Shown here: piece after piece, positions 17,806 to 25,186 of the stretch
How the letters are laid out: every line of letters starts with the position of its first letter
Numbering within the stretch: position 1 is the first letter of the stretch
Assembly: GCF_001584725.1 (NCBI RefSeq)
Contig: NZ_CP014606.1
Location: 372,001 to 436,000 of the forward strand
Direction of reading: 5' to 3'
Length of the DNA stretch: 64,000 nucleotides
Source: an endosymbiont 'TC1' of Trimyema compressum
GTDB taxonomy: Bacteria > Bacillota > TC1
Made by a program: the position numbers and the translations under genes
Notes under the pieces: model-generated
The model's input: the letters and a program-made list of their open reading frames with translations, nothing else
The model's database searches: none
What the model was told of the DNA's origin: nothing

Positions 17806-18601
17806 ATGGAGTTAGAAGATAAAATACCATTAAAATATTTAGAAAGTAATCTATTAAAAGAGATGCCTTTTATTAGCCATCTTTTTTCTACAAGGATAAA
17901 TGGTTGGAGCTTTAATAATGAAGAACTTAATTTAGGACTCCATGTTGGAGATCAAAAAAGGCAGTCTTAAAGAATCGGAGAAAGCTATGTAAAGTACTAT
18001 TCTATTGCTTCTGAAGATTTAGTTTCTGGAGAACAAATTCATGGTGTTCAAATCCACCAGGTAACAATGGCTGATTTAGGCAAAGGGAGCCTTTCATAAG
18101 AATCTTCATTAAGAGGTATAGATGGTTTAATTACCAATATACCAGGTGTTCCTTTATTTGCATTTTATGCTGATTGTACACCAATCTATTTAGTTGATGA
18201 AAGAAAAGAAGCTATTGCTCTATTACATGCTGGTTGGAAATGAACTGTAGGCAATATAGTTGGTGAAGCTCTTCAAGCTATGACGAAAGCCTATGGCACA
18301 GTGATCCCCCAAATATTAAAGCTTAGATTGGGCCAAGAATTGAAAGCTGTTGCTACGAGGTCGGTGAAAATGTATTATCTAAAATTAGAGAATTAAATTT
18401 ATTTAAACCTCCTTTTGTTGAAAATAGGCATATAAGTTTAGGGGCAATTAATGAAGCTCTTTTAAAAAGAGCTGATGTTTTGAATAATGAAGTATCACCT
18501 TATTGTACCAGCTGTCATAATGATTTGTTTTTTCTTATCGTAAGGAAAATGGACAGACCGGACGACTTGGGGCTGCTTTATTAGTGATTAATGAAATATA
18601 G
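17806..18601 (+). pseudogene. pgeF: pgeF/yfiH (DUF152) pseudogene
   Basis: Translation in pieces gives a full-length YfiH/PgeF protein, a laccase-fold purine nucleoside phosphorylase also linked to peptidoglycan editing. Recognisable blocks: LFSTRINGWSFNNEELNLGLHVGD, SGEQIHGVQIHQV, YADCTPIYLVD, LLHAGWK, IGPRIESCCYEVG, YCTSCHND and SYRKENGQTGRLGAALL. There are at least four in-frame stops (TAA near 17967, TAA near 18097, TGA in the HAGWRGT motif near 18241, TAG near 18327) plus frameshifts near 18300 and 18530. Position between nrdR and yggS is typical for the gene. The neighbours are intact, so this is real decay. Confidence 0.9.
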
Positions 18602-18611
18602 AGGGGTTATT

Positions 18612-19310
18612 ATGAATAATTATTTAGAAAATAATCTTAAAGAAATTAGAGAGAATATAGATGCAGCTAAGAAGAAAGCAGGAAGGGTTGATGACATTTT
18701 ATTGTTAGGGGTAACTAAAACTTTTCCAGTGGAAATTATTGAGGCTGGAATTCCTTTAGGTATCCGTGCTGTAGGTGAAAATAAAGCACAGGAATTGGTT
18801 GCTAAATATGATATTGTTGGCAACAGAGTTTCATGGCATTTTATTGGACATTTACAGAGAAATAAAGTAAAATACATTATTGATAAAGTTGATTTAATTC
18901 ATTCTGTTGAGTCTGTGTCGTTGGCTAAAGAAATAGGTAAAAGAGCTTTGCAATTTGGTCATAACCAGAAAGTATTATTAGAAATAAATATTTCTGGAGA
19001 AGAAACCAAATTTGGTTTAAAAAGAGATGATGTAGTTTCATTTATAGAGGAAGCTAAGAAAATTCCAGGCTTGCAGATTTCGGGGTTAATGACAATGGCC
19101 CCACATAGTGATGATACACAATTAGTTAGAGGTGTTTTTAAAGGATTACGACTTCTTAAAGAAGAAATCGAATCACTTAAAATAGAGGGGGTTTCCATGG
19201 ATTATTTATCTATGGGAATGAGCCACGATTATGAGTTGGCTATATTGGAAGGTGCTAATATTGTAAGAATTGGCTCCTTACTTTATGGCAAAAGAGATTA
19301 TACTAAATAA
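18612..19310 (+). CDS. YggS-family pyridoxal-phosphate homeostasis protein
   Basis: PLP-binding protein without known catalysis that controls free PLP and amino/keto-acid pools (YggS/PROSC/PLPBP family). The TIM-barrel product shows LLGVTKTFPVEIIEAGI with the PLP lysine, GENKAQELVAKYD, WHFIGHLQRNKVKYI, HSVES, LEINISGEETKFGL, GLMTMAPHSDD and DYLSMGMSHDYELAILEGANIVRIGSLLYG. ATG 18612 is chosen because GAGGGG precedes it closely; the frame itself runs a little further upstream. Lies directly before sepF, a linkage common in Gram-positives. Confidence 0.95.
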   Translation: MNNYLENNLKEIRENIDAAKKKAGRVDDILLLGVTKTFPVEIIEAGIPLGIRAVGENKAQELVAKYDIVGNRVSWHFIGHLQRNKVKYIIDKVDLIHSVESVSLAKEIGKRALQFGHNQKVLLEINISGEETKFGLKRDDVVSFIEEAKKIPGLQISGLMTMAPHSDDTQLVRGVFKGLRLLKEEIESLKIEGVSMDYLSMGMSHDYELAILEGANIVRIGSLLYGKRDYTK

Positions 19311-19328
19311 TAAATGGAGGTATGAATT

Positions 19329-19811
19329 ATGATTAAAAGAATCAAGGATTATTTTGGTAAAGAAGAAGATTATGATGAAGATGAATATGAAGAAGAGGAT
19401 ACATACGAAGATGACAGCTATGATGAGTATGAAAGATTTAATGGTGCTGATGATGAAGATAAAGAGGAGAGTTTAAGTATGATAGATGAATCATTTTCAC
19501 TATCTTCAGTAGTGAGTAAAAAATGCGAGGTGTTAATGGTATCACCGGATACTTTTAATGATGCTTTGAAAATTGCTAATGATTTGAAAAAGAATAAAAT
19601 AATTATATTAAATTTAGAAGATGTTGAATTTGAAGAAGGCAGAAAAATTGTCGATTTTCTAAGTGGTACAATTTATGCTTTAGGTGGGTCTGTAAATAAA
19701 ATAAGTGGAAAAATTATTTTGTTTACACCAATTTTTGTTGGCGTACAAAATACGATTTCTCTTAGAAAAAAAGATAAGGGAATGGATGTTCCTAATTTTA
19801 GAAGAAGCTGA
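19329..19811 (+). CDS. sepF: SepF, FtsZ membrane tether
   Basis: SepF binds FtsZ and the membrane and can replace FtsA in Gram-positive bacteria. The 160-residue protein has an N-terminal amphipathic stretch (MIKRIKDYFG), a long acidic low-complexity linker (residues ~12-55) and the SepF core with DTFNDALKIANDLKKNKIIILNLEDVE and RKIVDFLSGTIYALGGSVNKISGKIILFTP. Length and order are typical. GGAGGT precedes ATG 19329. With no ftsA seen beside ftsZ, it is the best candidate for Z-ring anchoring. Confidence 0.94.
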   Translation: MIKRIKDYFGKEEDYDEDEYEEEDTYEDDSYDEYERFNGADDEDKEESLSMIDESFSLSSVVSKKCEVLMVSPDTFNDALKIANDLKKNKIIILNLEDVEFEEGRKIVDFLSGTIYALGGSVNKISGKIILFTPIFVGVQNTISLRKKDKGMDVPNFRRS

Positions 19812-19819
19812 GGAGAACG

Positions 19820-20623
19820 ATGATGAAAATTGGCTTTATTGGCGGCGGTAATATGGCTGAAGCTATAATAACAGGTATGGTAAAAGAATCTTTTCTACCA
19901 TCTGAAATATACGTATCTGAAATTAAAAAAGATAGATTAAGCTATTTGCAAAATAAGTTTAATATAAATTCAGCCGGAGAAGATTTTTTTGAAACGGTAG
20001 AACTTGTTATTTTGGCAGTTAAATCACAAGTATTGTTTGATTTAATGGAAGATATAAAAGATGACATTAATGAAAAACACTTAGTTGTCTCAATTGTTGC
20101 AGGTATTCCTTCAGAGAAAATCTGTAAAAAATTATCTACTGGACACGTCATTAGAGCAATGCCTAATACTCCTAGCTTAATAGGTAAAGGCGTTACTGTT
20201 TTATGTCAAAGCTCTGACGAAATAAGCGATGAAAGAATAGCGGCTGTAGAGAAAATATTTAGTTCTGTTGGGTGTTATAAATGGATTGAGGAAGATTGTT
20301 TTGATGCAGTATCAGCTATTAGTGGCAGTGGACCAGCATATGTTTATCGTTTTATTGAGGCTATGACGGATAGTGCTGTTGCTTTAGGTGTGCCAAGAGA
20401 ATTAGCTCAATCTTTAGTTATCGATACAATTATAGGTGGAAGTGCAATGGTTAAAGAAACTGGTGAACATCCAAGAGTGCTTTCAGATAAGGTCACTTCA
20501 CCTGGTGGAACGACTATTCAAGGTCTGCAAGCAATGGAAAAGTCAGGTTTTTCAACTGCAGTAGATGAAGGCGTTAAAAAGGCCTATGGGCGTTCAATTG
20601 ATCTTTCACGTGGAGGAGAATAG
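19820..20623 (+). CDS. proC: pyrroline-5-carboxylate reductase
   Basis: Last step of proline synthesis, reducing pyrroline-5-carboxylate with NAD(P)H. The 267-residue protein has the Rossmann loop IGFIGGGNMAEAII, a central VVSIVAGIPSEKICKKL, RAMPNTPSLIGKGVTVL, SGSGPAYVYRFIEAMTDSAV and the C-terminal signature VTSPGGTTIQGLQAME. Length is normal. It often lies in the ylm region between sepF and the later ylm genes. Two ATGs (19820, 19823) follow a GAGGAGAACG site. Confidence 0.95.
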   Translation: MMKIGFIGGGNMAEAIITGMVKESFLPSEIYVSEIKKDRLSYLQNKFNINSAGEDFFETVELVILAVKSQVLFDLMEDIKDDINEKHLVVSIVAGIPSEKICKKLSTGHVIRAMPNTPSLIGKGVTVLCQSSDEISDERIAAVEKIFSSVGCYKWIEEDCFDAVSAISGSGPAYVYRFIEAMTDSAVALGVPRELAQSLVIDTIIGGSAMVKETGEHPRVLSDKVTSPGGTTIQGLQAMEKSGFSTAVDEGVKKAYGRSIDLSRGGE

Positions 20624-21411
20624 TGAAGGCTATTAAACTCTCTTATTGAACTTTATGAAATAACCAGTAAAAGTAGCAAAGTTATTGTATCTGATTTCCT
20701 CGGTCCTAATATAGTGGTTGCTTTTGAAGATTACTTAATAAGAGATTCTATATTTGGAATGGATTATTACAAAGATGCTGGTTTTGAGGTAGGGGAAAGA
20801 TGTCGTTTGATTTTTTTAAGGATTTTTATCAAAAAGAAAATCTTGAGAATCAAATTAATATACTTAAAATAATAAGTATAAATGGGAGATTAGAACATCG
20901 TGCTGTTTTAGGTTCTCTTTTAGGACTTGGCGTTGTTAGGGAAAAGATTGGAGATATTTCTATATCTAAAGATGGAATGGAAGGCAAAGTAGCTGTTGAC
21001 AAGCATTTGACTCCATTCTTTCTTAATGAGTGGCGTCAAGTTGGCTCTGAAAAAATCGAATTAGAAACAACAGAGGATATTTCAATTTATCCAAGGCAAT
21101 TAGAAGAGAAATTAATAATAGTATCTTCTTATCGACTGGATAGTTTTGTTAGTAAGTCATTTAATTTGTCTAGAGGAGATAGCCAACATTATATTGATAC
21201 AGGAAAAGTAAAATTAAATTATCGTTTAACTGAAAAGTCAGATTGTATTATCGCTGTAAATGATTTAATTTCCTGTAGAGGAAAAGGATGATTCAAAGTA
21301 CTTTCAGATAAAGGGAAAACCAAAAAAATAGATTCAAAGTTATTATTGGAAAATATGTTTAAAACATATAGAAGTGACGCTTATAAGATTGAATATATTT
21401 TTTTGAAATGA
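20624..21411 (+). pseudogene. ylmH: ylmH (S4-domain RNA-binding protein), disrupted
   Basis: YlmH is an S4-domain protein of the division-linked ylm cluster. Pieces in order: RLLNSLIELYEITSKSSKVIVSDFLGPN from about 20627, then after a frameshift at a TTTTTTT run near 20810 the frame 20800-21291 with HRAVLGSLLGLGVVREKIGDI and an S4 domain (SSYRLDSFVSKSFNLSRGD). It ends in RGKG at an in-frame TGA (21289-21291), beyond which the same frame continues (FKVLSDKGKTKK) to a TGA at 21409. In homologs an arginine or similar follows RGKG, so the first TGA looks like a mutated sense codon. The first few codons also need a shift to reach GTG 20624. Confidence 0.83.
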
Positions 21412-21431
21412 TTATTGCCCTATGTTATAAT
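21403..21431 (+). promoter_or_regulatory. divIVA promoter
   Basis: TTGAAA (21403-21408) and TATAAT (21426-21431) are separated by exactly 17 bases. The -35 box lies inside the last codons of ylmH, so divIVA has its own promoter. Confidence 0.8.
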
Positions 21432-21488
21432 GACTAAAGGGTTTAAATTAATAAATAAAAGAATATAATATATTATTGGAGGGCTATT

Positions 21489-21938
21489 ATGAAAATTACG
21501 CCAGAGCTTATTGAAACAAAAGATTTTAAAACATCGATGAGAGGTTATGATAAAAGAGAAGTAGATATTTTTTTAGATGAAATTATTGAAGAATTTGAGG
21601 TTTTATTAAAAGAAAAGCAGAAGCTAAGGGAGGAAAAAGATATTCTCTTAAATCAGTTAGCACATTATAAGAAAATTGAGAATGAACTCAGTGAAACTTT
21701 TCTTAAGGCTCAAGAATCTGCTGATGAAATTAGAGCACAAGCCCAGGCCGATTATGATGCGAAGATGAAGCAAGCTGACGCTTTCTTAATGGATGCAAAC
21801 TCTGATGTAACCCATAAAATGACCAGCTTAGAAGATAAGTACAACTTATTAAAAATTAGATATATAGAATACAGAAAATCAATTAAAAATGATTTAAAAA
21901 AACAACTAGAAATATTGGAACAAGATATAATAGAATAA
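21489..21938 (+). CDS. divIVA: DivIVA-family protein
   Basis: DivIVA binds negatively curved membrane at poles and septa. The 149-residue protein begins with the diagnostic ITPELIETKDFKTSMRGYDKREVDIFLDEI (membrane-binding N-domain), followed by an almost continuous coiled coil to the C-terminus. It is slightly shorter than Bacillus DivIVA. GGAGGGC precedes the ATG. It sits at the standard end of the ylm region; the next gene (pduL) has a separate promoter. Confidence 0.93.
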   Translation: MKITPELIETKDFKTSMRGYDKREVDIFLDEIIEEFEVLLKEKQKLREEKDILLNQLAHYKKIENELSETFLKAQESADEIRAQAQADYDAKMKQADAFLMDANSDVTHKMTSLEDKYNLLKIRYIEYRKSIKNDLKKQLEILEQDIIE

Positions 21939-22035
21939 ACTTTTTAATAAAGTTATTTATTTATAAATTTAATTAAAAATTCCAAGTTAGCTATTGTTTC
22001 TCAAATAGCAATAGAATATGAAAATATAGACATGT

Positions 22036-22064
22036 TTGATGTTTGTAGATAGTGTGAGTACAAT
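22036..22064 (+). promoter_or_regulatory. pduL promoter
   Basis: TTGATG (22036-22041) and TACAAT (22059-22064) with a 17-base spacer, 60 bases before the pduL start. A small inverted repeat (GCTATT/AATAGC near 21990-22010) lies upstream and may end divIVA transcription. Confidence 0.65.
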
Positions 22065-22123
22065 CTCATGCAATATCCTAAATGTGTAGCAGTAGTTAAA
22101 AAGCTTATAAGGAGAGGTGCAAA

Positions 22124-22690
22124 ATGTTAGTAGAAGTAGGTATTTCAGCAAGACACATTCATATTTCAAAAAAATCATTAGCAATTCTATTTGGTGAGGA
22201 TTACGAATTACATATTTTTAGAGAGGTTAAACAACCAGGACAATTTGGTGCTGAAGAAACAGTTTCAGTTGTTGGACCGAAAGGATCATTTCCAACAGTT
22301 AGAATTCTAGGACCTATTCGCGCAAAAGACCAATTGGAAGTATCTGTTAGTGATTGTTTTAAATTGGGTGTAAAACCAATGGTTAGAGAGTCTGGTAAGA
22401 TAGAGGGGGCACCTGGTATTAAGCTAGTCGGACCTAAAGGTGAAGTTGAAATTAATGAAGGCGTCATTGTTGCTGCACGACATGTGCATTTAAGTCAAGT
22501 TTTTGCCGACAAAGAGGGTATAATCGACGGACAGCTTTTAAAAGCTAAAATTGAAGGTGAGAGGGCGTTAGTATTTGATAATGTAATTGCTAGAATTAGC
22601 CCTGACTTTGTAGAAGAATTTCACATTGACACTGATGAGGCAAATGCAGCATTAGTCAGAAGTGGCGACAAGGTAACATTAATTAAGTAA
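22124..22690 (+). CDS. pduL: PduL-type phosphate acyltransferase
   Basis: PduL enzymes interconvert acyl-CoA and acyl phosphate (acetyl or propanoyl) using a zinc pair held by histidines. The 188-residue protein carries both family repeats: SARHIHISKKSLAILFG near the N-terminus, and AARHVHLSQVFADKEG at about 118-133, with GPKGSFPTVRILGPIR between. It starts directly at the catalytic domain, with no extra N-terminal helix of the kind that targets PduL to microcompartments, and no shell genes are nearby. A housekeeping phosphotransacetylase in fermentation or acetogenesis is likely. It has its own promoter and terminator. Confidence 0.92.
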   Translation: MLVEVGISARHIHISKKSLAILFGEDYELHIFREVKQPGQFGAEETVSVVGPKGSFPTVRILGPIRAKDQLEVSVSDCFKLGVKPMVRESGKIEGAPGIKLVGPKGEVEINEGVIVAARHVHLSQVFADKEGIIDGQLLKAKIEGERALVFDNVIARISPDFVEEFHIDTDEANAALVRSGDKVTLIK

Positions 22691-22697
22691 ATAGTAT

Positions 22698-22723
22698 AAA
22701 GGTTGGGGTACCCCAACCTTTTG
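22698..22723 (+). terminator. intrinsic terminator after pduL
   Basis: AAAGGTTGGGG is followed directly by its inverse CCCCAACCTTT with TA at the centre and a short T run; an 11-bp perfect stem. Confidence 0.88.
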
Positions 22724-22743
22724 CATATAAGGTGGGGAAAAAT

Positions 22744-23208
22744 ATGTGGCTAGTTGTAATAATTGTTCTGGTTTTAATTGATCAAGCATCAAAGTTCATT
22801 GTTGGAAATACAATGACAGCGGGGCAACAAATTATACTAATTCCTGATGTTTTTAATATTCGATTTATTTTAAATAAAGGTGCCGCATTTGGTATCTTGG
22901 AAAACGCACAATGGTTGTTTATTTCATTAACCGCTATTGTAGTTATTATTATTTTAATTCAAATTCGTTCAGAACGTAAAAAAGGTCATAATGTGATTCC
23001 GGAAGCTATTCTTTTAGGCGGCGCACTAGGCAATTTAATTGATCGATTAATATTTGGATATGTTAGAGATTTTTTAGAAGTGCCATTTTTTGCTGTAATG
23101 AACTTTGCTGATTGGTTTGTTAGTTTAGGTATTGTTTTAGTAATTATTAAGTATATCTTTTTCTATAAAAGAGATAAGGATCAATTTGAAATAGAAGGTC
23201 AGGAATAG
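22744..23208 (+). CDS. lspA: lipoprotein signal peptidase II
   Basis: LspA cleaves the signal peptide of prolipoproteins after lipid modification. The protein has four hydrophobic spans and the conserved blocks IDQASKFIVG, FILNKGAAFGIL, GNLIDRLIFGYVRDFLEV (first catalytic aspartate) and MNFADWFVSLGIVL (second). The AAGGTGGGG Shine-Dalgarno favours ATG 22744; a GTG at 22732 is in frame but lies within that SD. The stop is followed after 5 bases by an rluD-type gene, the usual lspA-rluD pair. Confidence 0.94.
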   Translation: MWLVVIIVLVLIDQASKFIVGNTMTAGQQIILIPDVFNIRFILNKGAAFGILENAQWLFISLTAIVVIIILIQIRSERKKGHNVIPEAILLGGALGNLIDRLIFGYVRDFLEVPFFAVMNFADWFVSLGIVLVIIKYIFFYKRDKDQFEIEGQE

Positions 23209-23213
23209 GAATA

Positions 23214-24113
23214 ATGGAAATAAAGGAAATTCCAATTTTAAGGGAAGAAAGAATTGATAAGTATTTAAGCAATTACTTATCATTTTCTAGGAGTCATATA
23301 GAGAAATTAATTGAAGATGGTTCAGTGACTGTTAATGGACAAACTGTTAAAAAGCGTTATGTGCTATCTTTTCGTGATCAAGTTTTAGTTGAAATGATAG
23401 CGCCAGAAGCAATCCATATTTGCCCTGAAAAAATGCCACTAGATATATTGTATGAGGATGATGCTATATTAGTTGTTAATAAAGACCGTGGAATTGTAGT
23501 TCATCCAGCACCTGGTCATTACAAAGGTACTTTAGTAAATGGCTTACTTAACTATGACATCCCTTTATCTTCGATTAATGGTTTCATGAGACCAGGAATT
23601 GTCCATAGAATTGATAAAGATACATCAGGTATTCTTGTAATTACTAAAACAGATGAAGCTCATGAAGGATTAGCTGTCCAGTTTAAAGAACATACAATTA
23701 AAAGACAGTATATGGCTTTAGTCAATGGTATTATTGATGAGCGGAGTGGTGAAATTGATTTGCCTATTGGCAGAGATCCAAAGAGTAGAATTAAGATGTC
23801 TGTTTTAGCACAAGGTAAAGGGGCTAAAACCTACTATGAAGTTGAGGAAAAACTGGCAAATAATACATTGTTACTCTGCACACTTCATACGGGAAGAACC
23901 CATCAAATTAGAGTTCATTTAGCCTATTTAAAGCACCCGGTAGCAGGGGATCCATTATATGGTACAGCAACAAAAAAGATTCCTTTAGACGGACAATACT
24001 TACATGCTATAACTTTAGGTTTTATGCATCCAATTAGCCAGGAATATTTGGAGTTTAAAACAAGTCTGCCACTATATTTTCAGCAGTTGCTAAATAAATT
24101 AAGAGAGGGTTAG
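23214..24113 (+). CDS. RluD/RluA-family 23S rRNA pseudouridine synthase
   Basis: The 299-residue protein has an N-terminal S4 RNA-binding domain (RIDKYLSNYLSFSRSHIEKLIEDGSVTVNGQ) and a pseudouridine synthase domain with the catalytic aspartate in HRIDKDTSGIL, plus LYEDDAILVVNKDRGIVVHPAPGH and LLCTLHTGRTHQIRVHLAYLKHPVAGDPLYG. It is the YlyB/RluD type that follows lspA in Firmicutes. The exact uridine target is not decidable from sequence alone. Confidence 0.94.
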   Translation: MEIKEIPILREERIDKYLSNYLSFSRSHIEKLIEDGSVTVNGQTVKKRYVLSFRDQVLVEMIAPEAIHICPEKMPLDILYEDDAILVVNKDRGIVVHPAPGHYKGTLVNGLLNYDIPLSSINGFMRPGIVHRIDKDTSGILVITKTDEAHEGLAVQFKEHTIKRQYMALVNGIIDERSGEIDLPIGRDPKSRIKMSVLAQGKGAKTYYEVEEKLANNTLLLCTLHTGRTHQIRVHLAYLKHPVAGDPLYGTATKKIPLDGQYLHAITLGFMHPISQEYLEFKTSLPLYFQQLLNKLREG

Positions 24114-24116
24114 AAA

Positions 24117-25001
24117 ATGGAAAACAATAAAAATAAAGTTGATTATTGCTTAAGGGGCGTTGCCATGGATGGTATGGTCCGTTTTTTCTGTACCATTTCA
24201 ACTAATTTATGTGAAGAGGCCAGGAGAAGGCATGACACTTATCCAACAGTAACAGCGGCTTTAGGTAGAACTTTAACTGCCGCAGTAATGATGGGAATGA
24301 CTTTAAAGGGAGAAGAAATAATTTCTATTCGCTTTAAAGGAAATGGACCATTAGGTACTGTAATGGCTGAAGGTAACAGTTTCGGAGAAGTTAAGGGGTA
24401 TGTTGATTTTCCGAAAACGGATATACCTAGAAAAGACAATGGAAAGCTAGATGTTGGAACGGCAGTAGGTGAAGGAATGCTCTATATTTCTAAGGATATT
24501 GGTATGAAGGAACCCTATACCGGTTCTGTTCCTATTCTAACAGGAGAAATTGGAGATGATTTAACTGAATATTTCTATGCTTCTGAGCAAGTATTGAGTG
24601 CTGTAGGTGTTGGGGTTCTTGTTGATATTGATTATTCTGTTAAATCGGCAGGTGGCTTTATGATTCAATTAATGCCTGATGCTAGACTTGAATTAGGTGT
24701 TATTCTAGATGAACGTATTAAGGAAATGCCTATGTCTATAAGTGATTATTTTATACATCATACACCTGAGGAACTTGTTCAGTATTTCTTTGATGAAGAC
24801 TATAAAATACTTGATAAAAAAGAAGTCTCTTTTTTATGTAAATGTAGCAAGGATAACTTTGAAAAAGCGTTAATTTCCTTAGGTGAAAGTGAATTGACTT
24901 CATTGTCATCAGATGAAGGTATAGAAGTAGTTTGTCAATATTGTAATGAAAAATATTGGTTTCCAATTGAAGAAATAAAAGAGTTAATAAAGAGCCTATA
25001 A
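24117..25001 (+). CDS. hslO: Hsp33 redox-regulated chaperonin
   Basis: Hsp33 is a holdase chaperone activated by oxidation and unfolding. The 294-residue protein contains the core TVTAALGRTLTAAVMMG and GNGPLGTVMAEGN, SGGF-like segments, and the C-terminal zinc switch with CKC (near residue 240) and CQYC (near 275), so all four zinc cysteines are present. It lies 3 bases after the rluD-type gene and ends in a strong terminator. Its presence beside a rubredoxin fusion and a thioredoxin suggests oxidative stress defence in an anaerobe. Confidence 0.95.
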   Translation: MENNKNKVDYCLRGVAMDGMVRFFCTISTNLCEEARRRHDTYPTVTAALGRTLTAAVMMGMTLKGEEIISIRFKGNGPLGTVMAEGNSFGEVKGYVDFPKTDIPRKDNGKLDVGTAVGEGMLYISKDIGMKEPYTGSVPILTGEIGDDLTEYFYASEQVLSAVGVGVLVDIDYSVKSAGGFMIQLMPDARLELGVILDERIKEMPMSISDYFIHHTPEELVQYFFDEDYKILDKKEVSFLCKCSKDNFEKALISLGESELTSLSSDEGIEVVCQYCNEKYWFPIEEIKELIKSL

Positions 25002-25014
25002 AGATAGACTGATT

Positions 25015-25050
25015 AAAGTAGGATGAAATAATATTATTTCATCCTACTTT
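25015..25050 (+). terminator. long perfect hairpin after hslO
   Basis: AAAGTAGGATGAAATAAT is followed by its exact inverse complement (18-bp arms), and ends in TTT. It probably terminates the lspA-rluD-hslO unit. Confidence 0.85.
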
Positions 25051-25186
25051 AATCTATAGAAAATAGTTTAGATTTATTGAGTAAGCTCTATAATGATGTA
25101 ATATCCACATTTTTATTCAAATATGCTATAATAAAAAATAGTGAATATTGTTATCAGCATGTGGAACGGACAAGGGGGAAAAACAA

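Noticed and set aside
17806-21411. In-frame TGA/TAA/TAG as evidence for stop-codon recoding
   Set aside because: All three stops interrupt dead genes and all three end intact genes in the window (TGA ends murE, murG, nrdR and sepF). No consistent reassignment fits.
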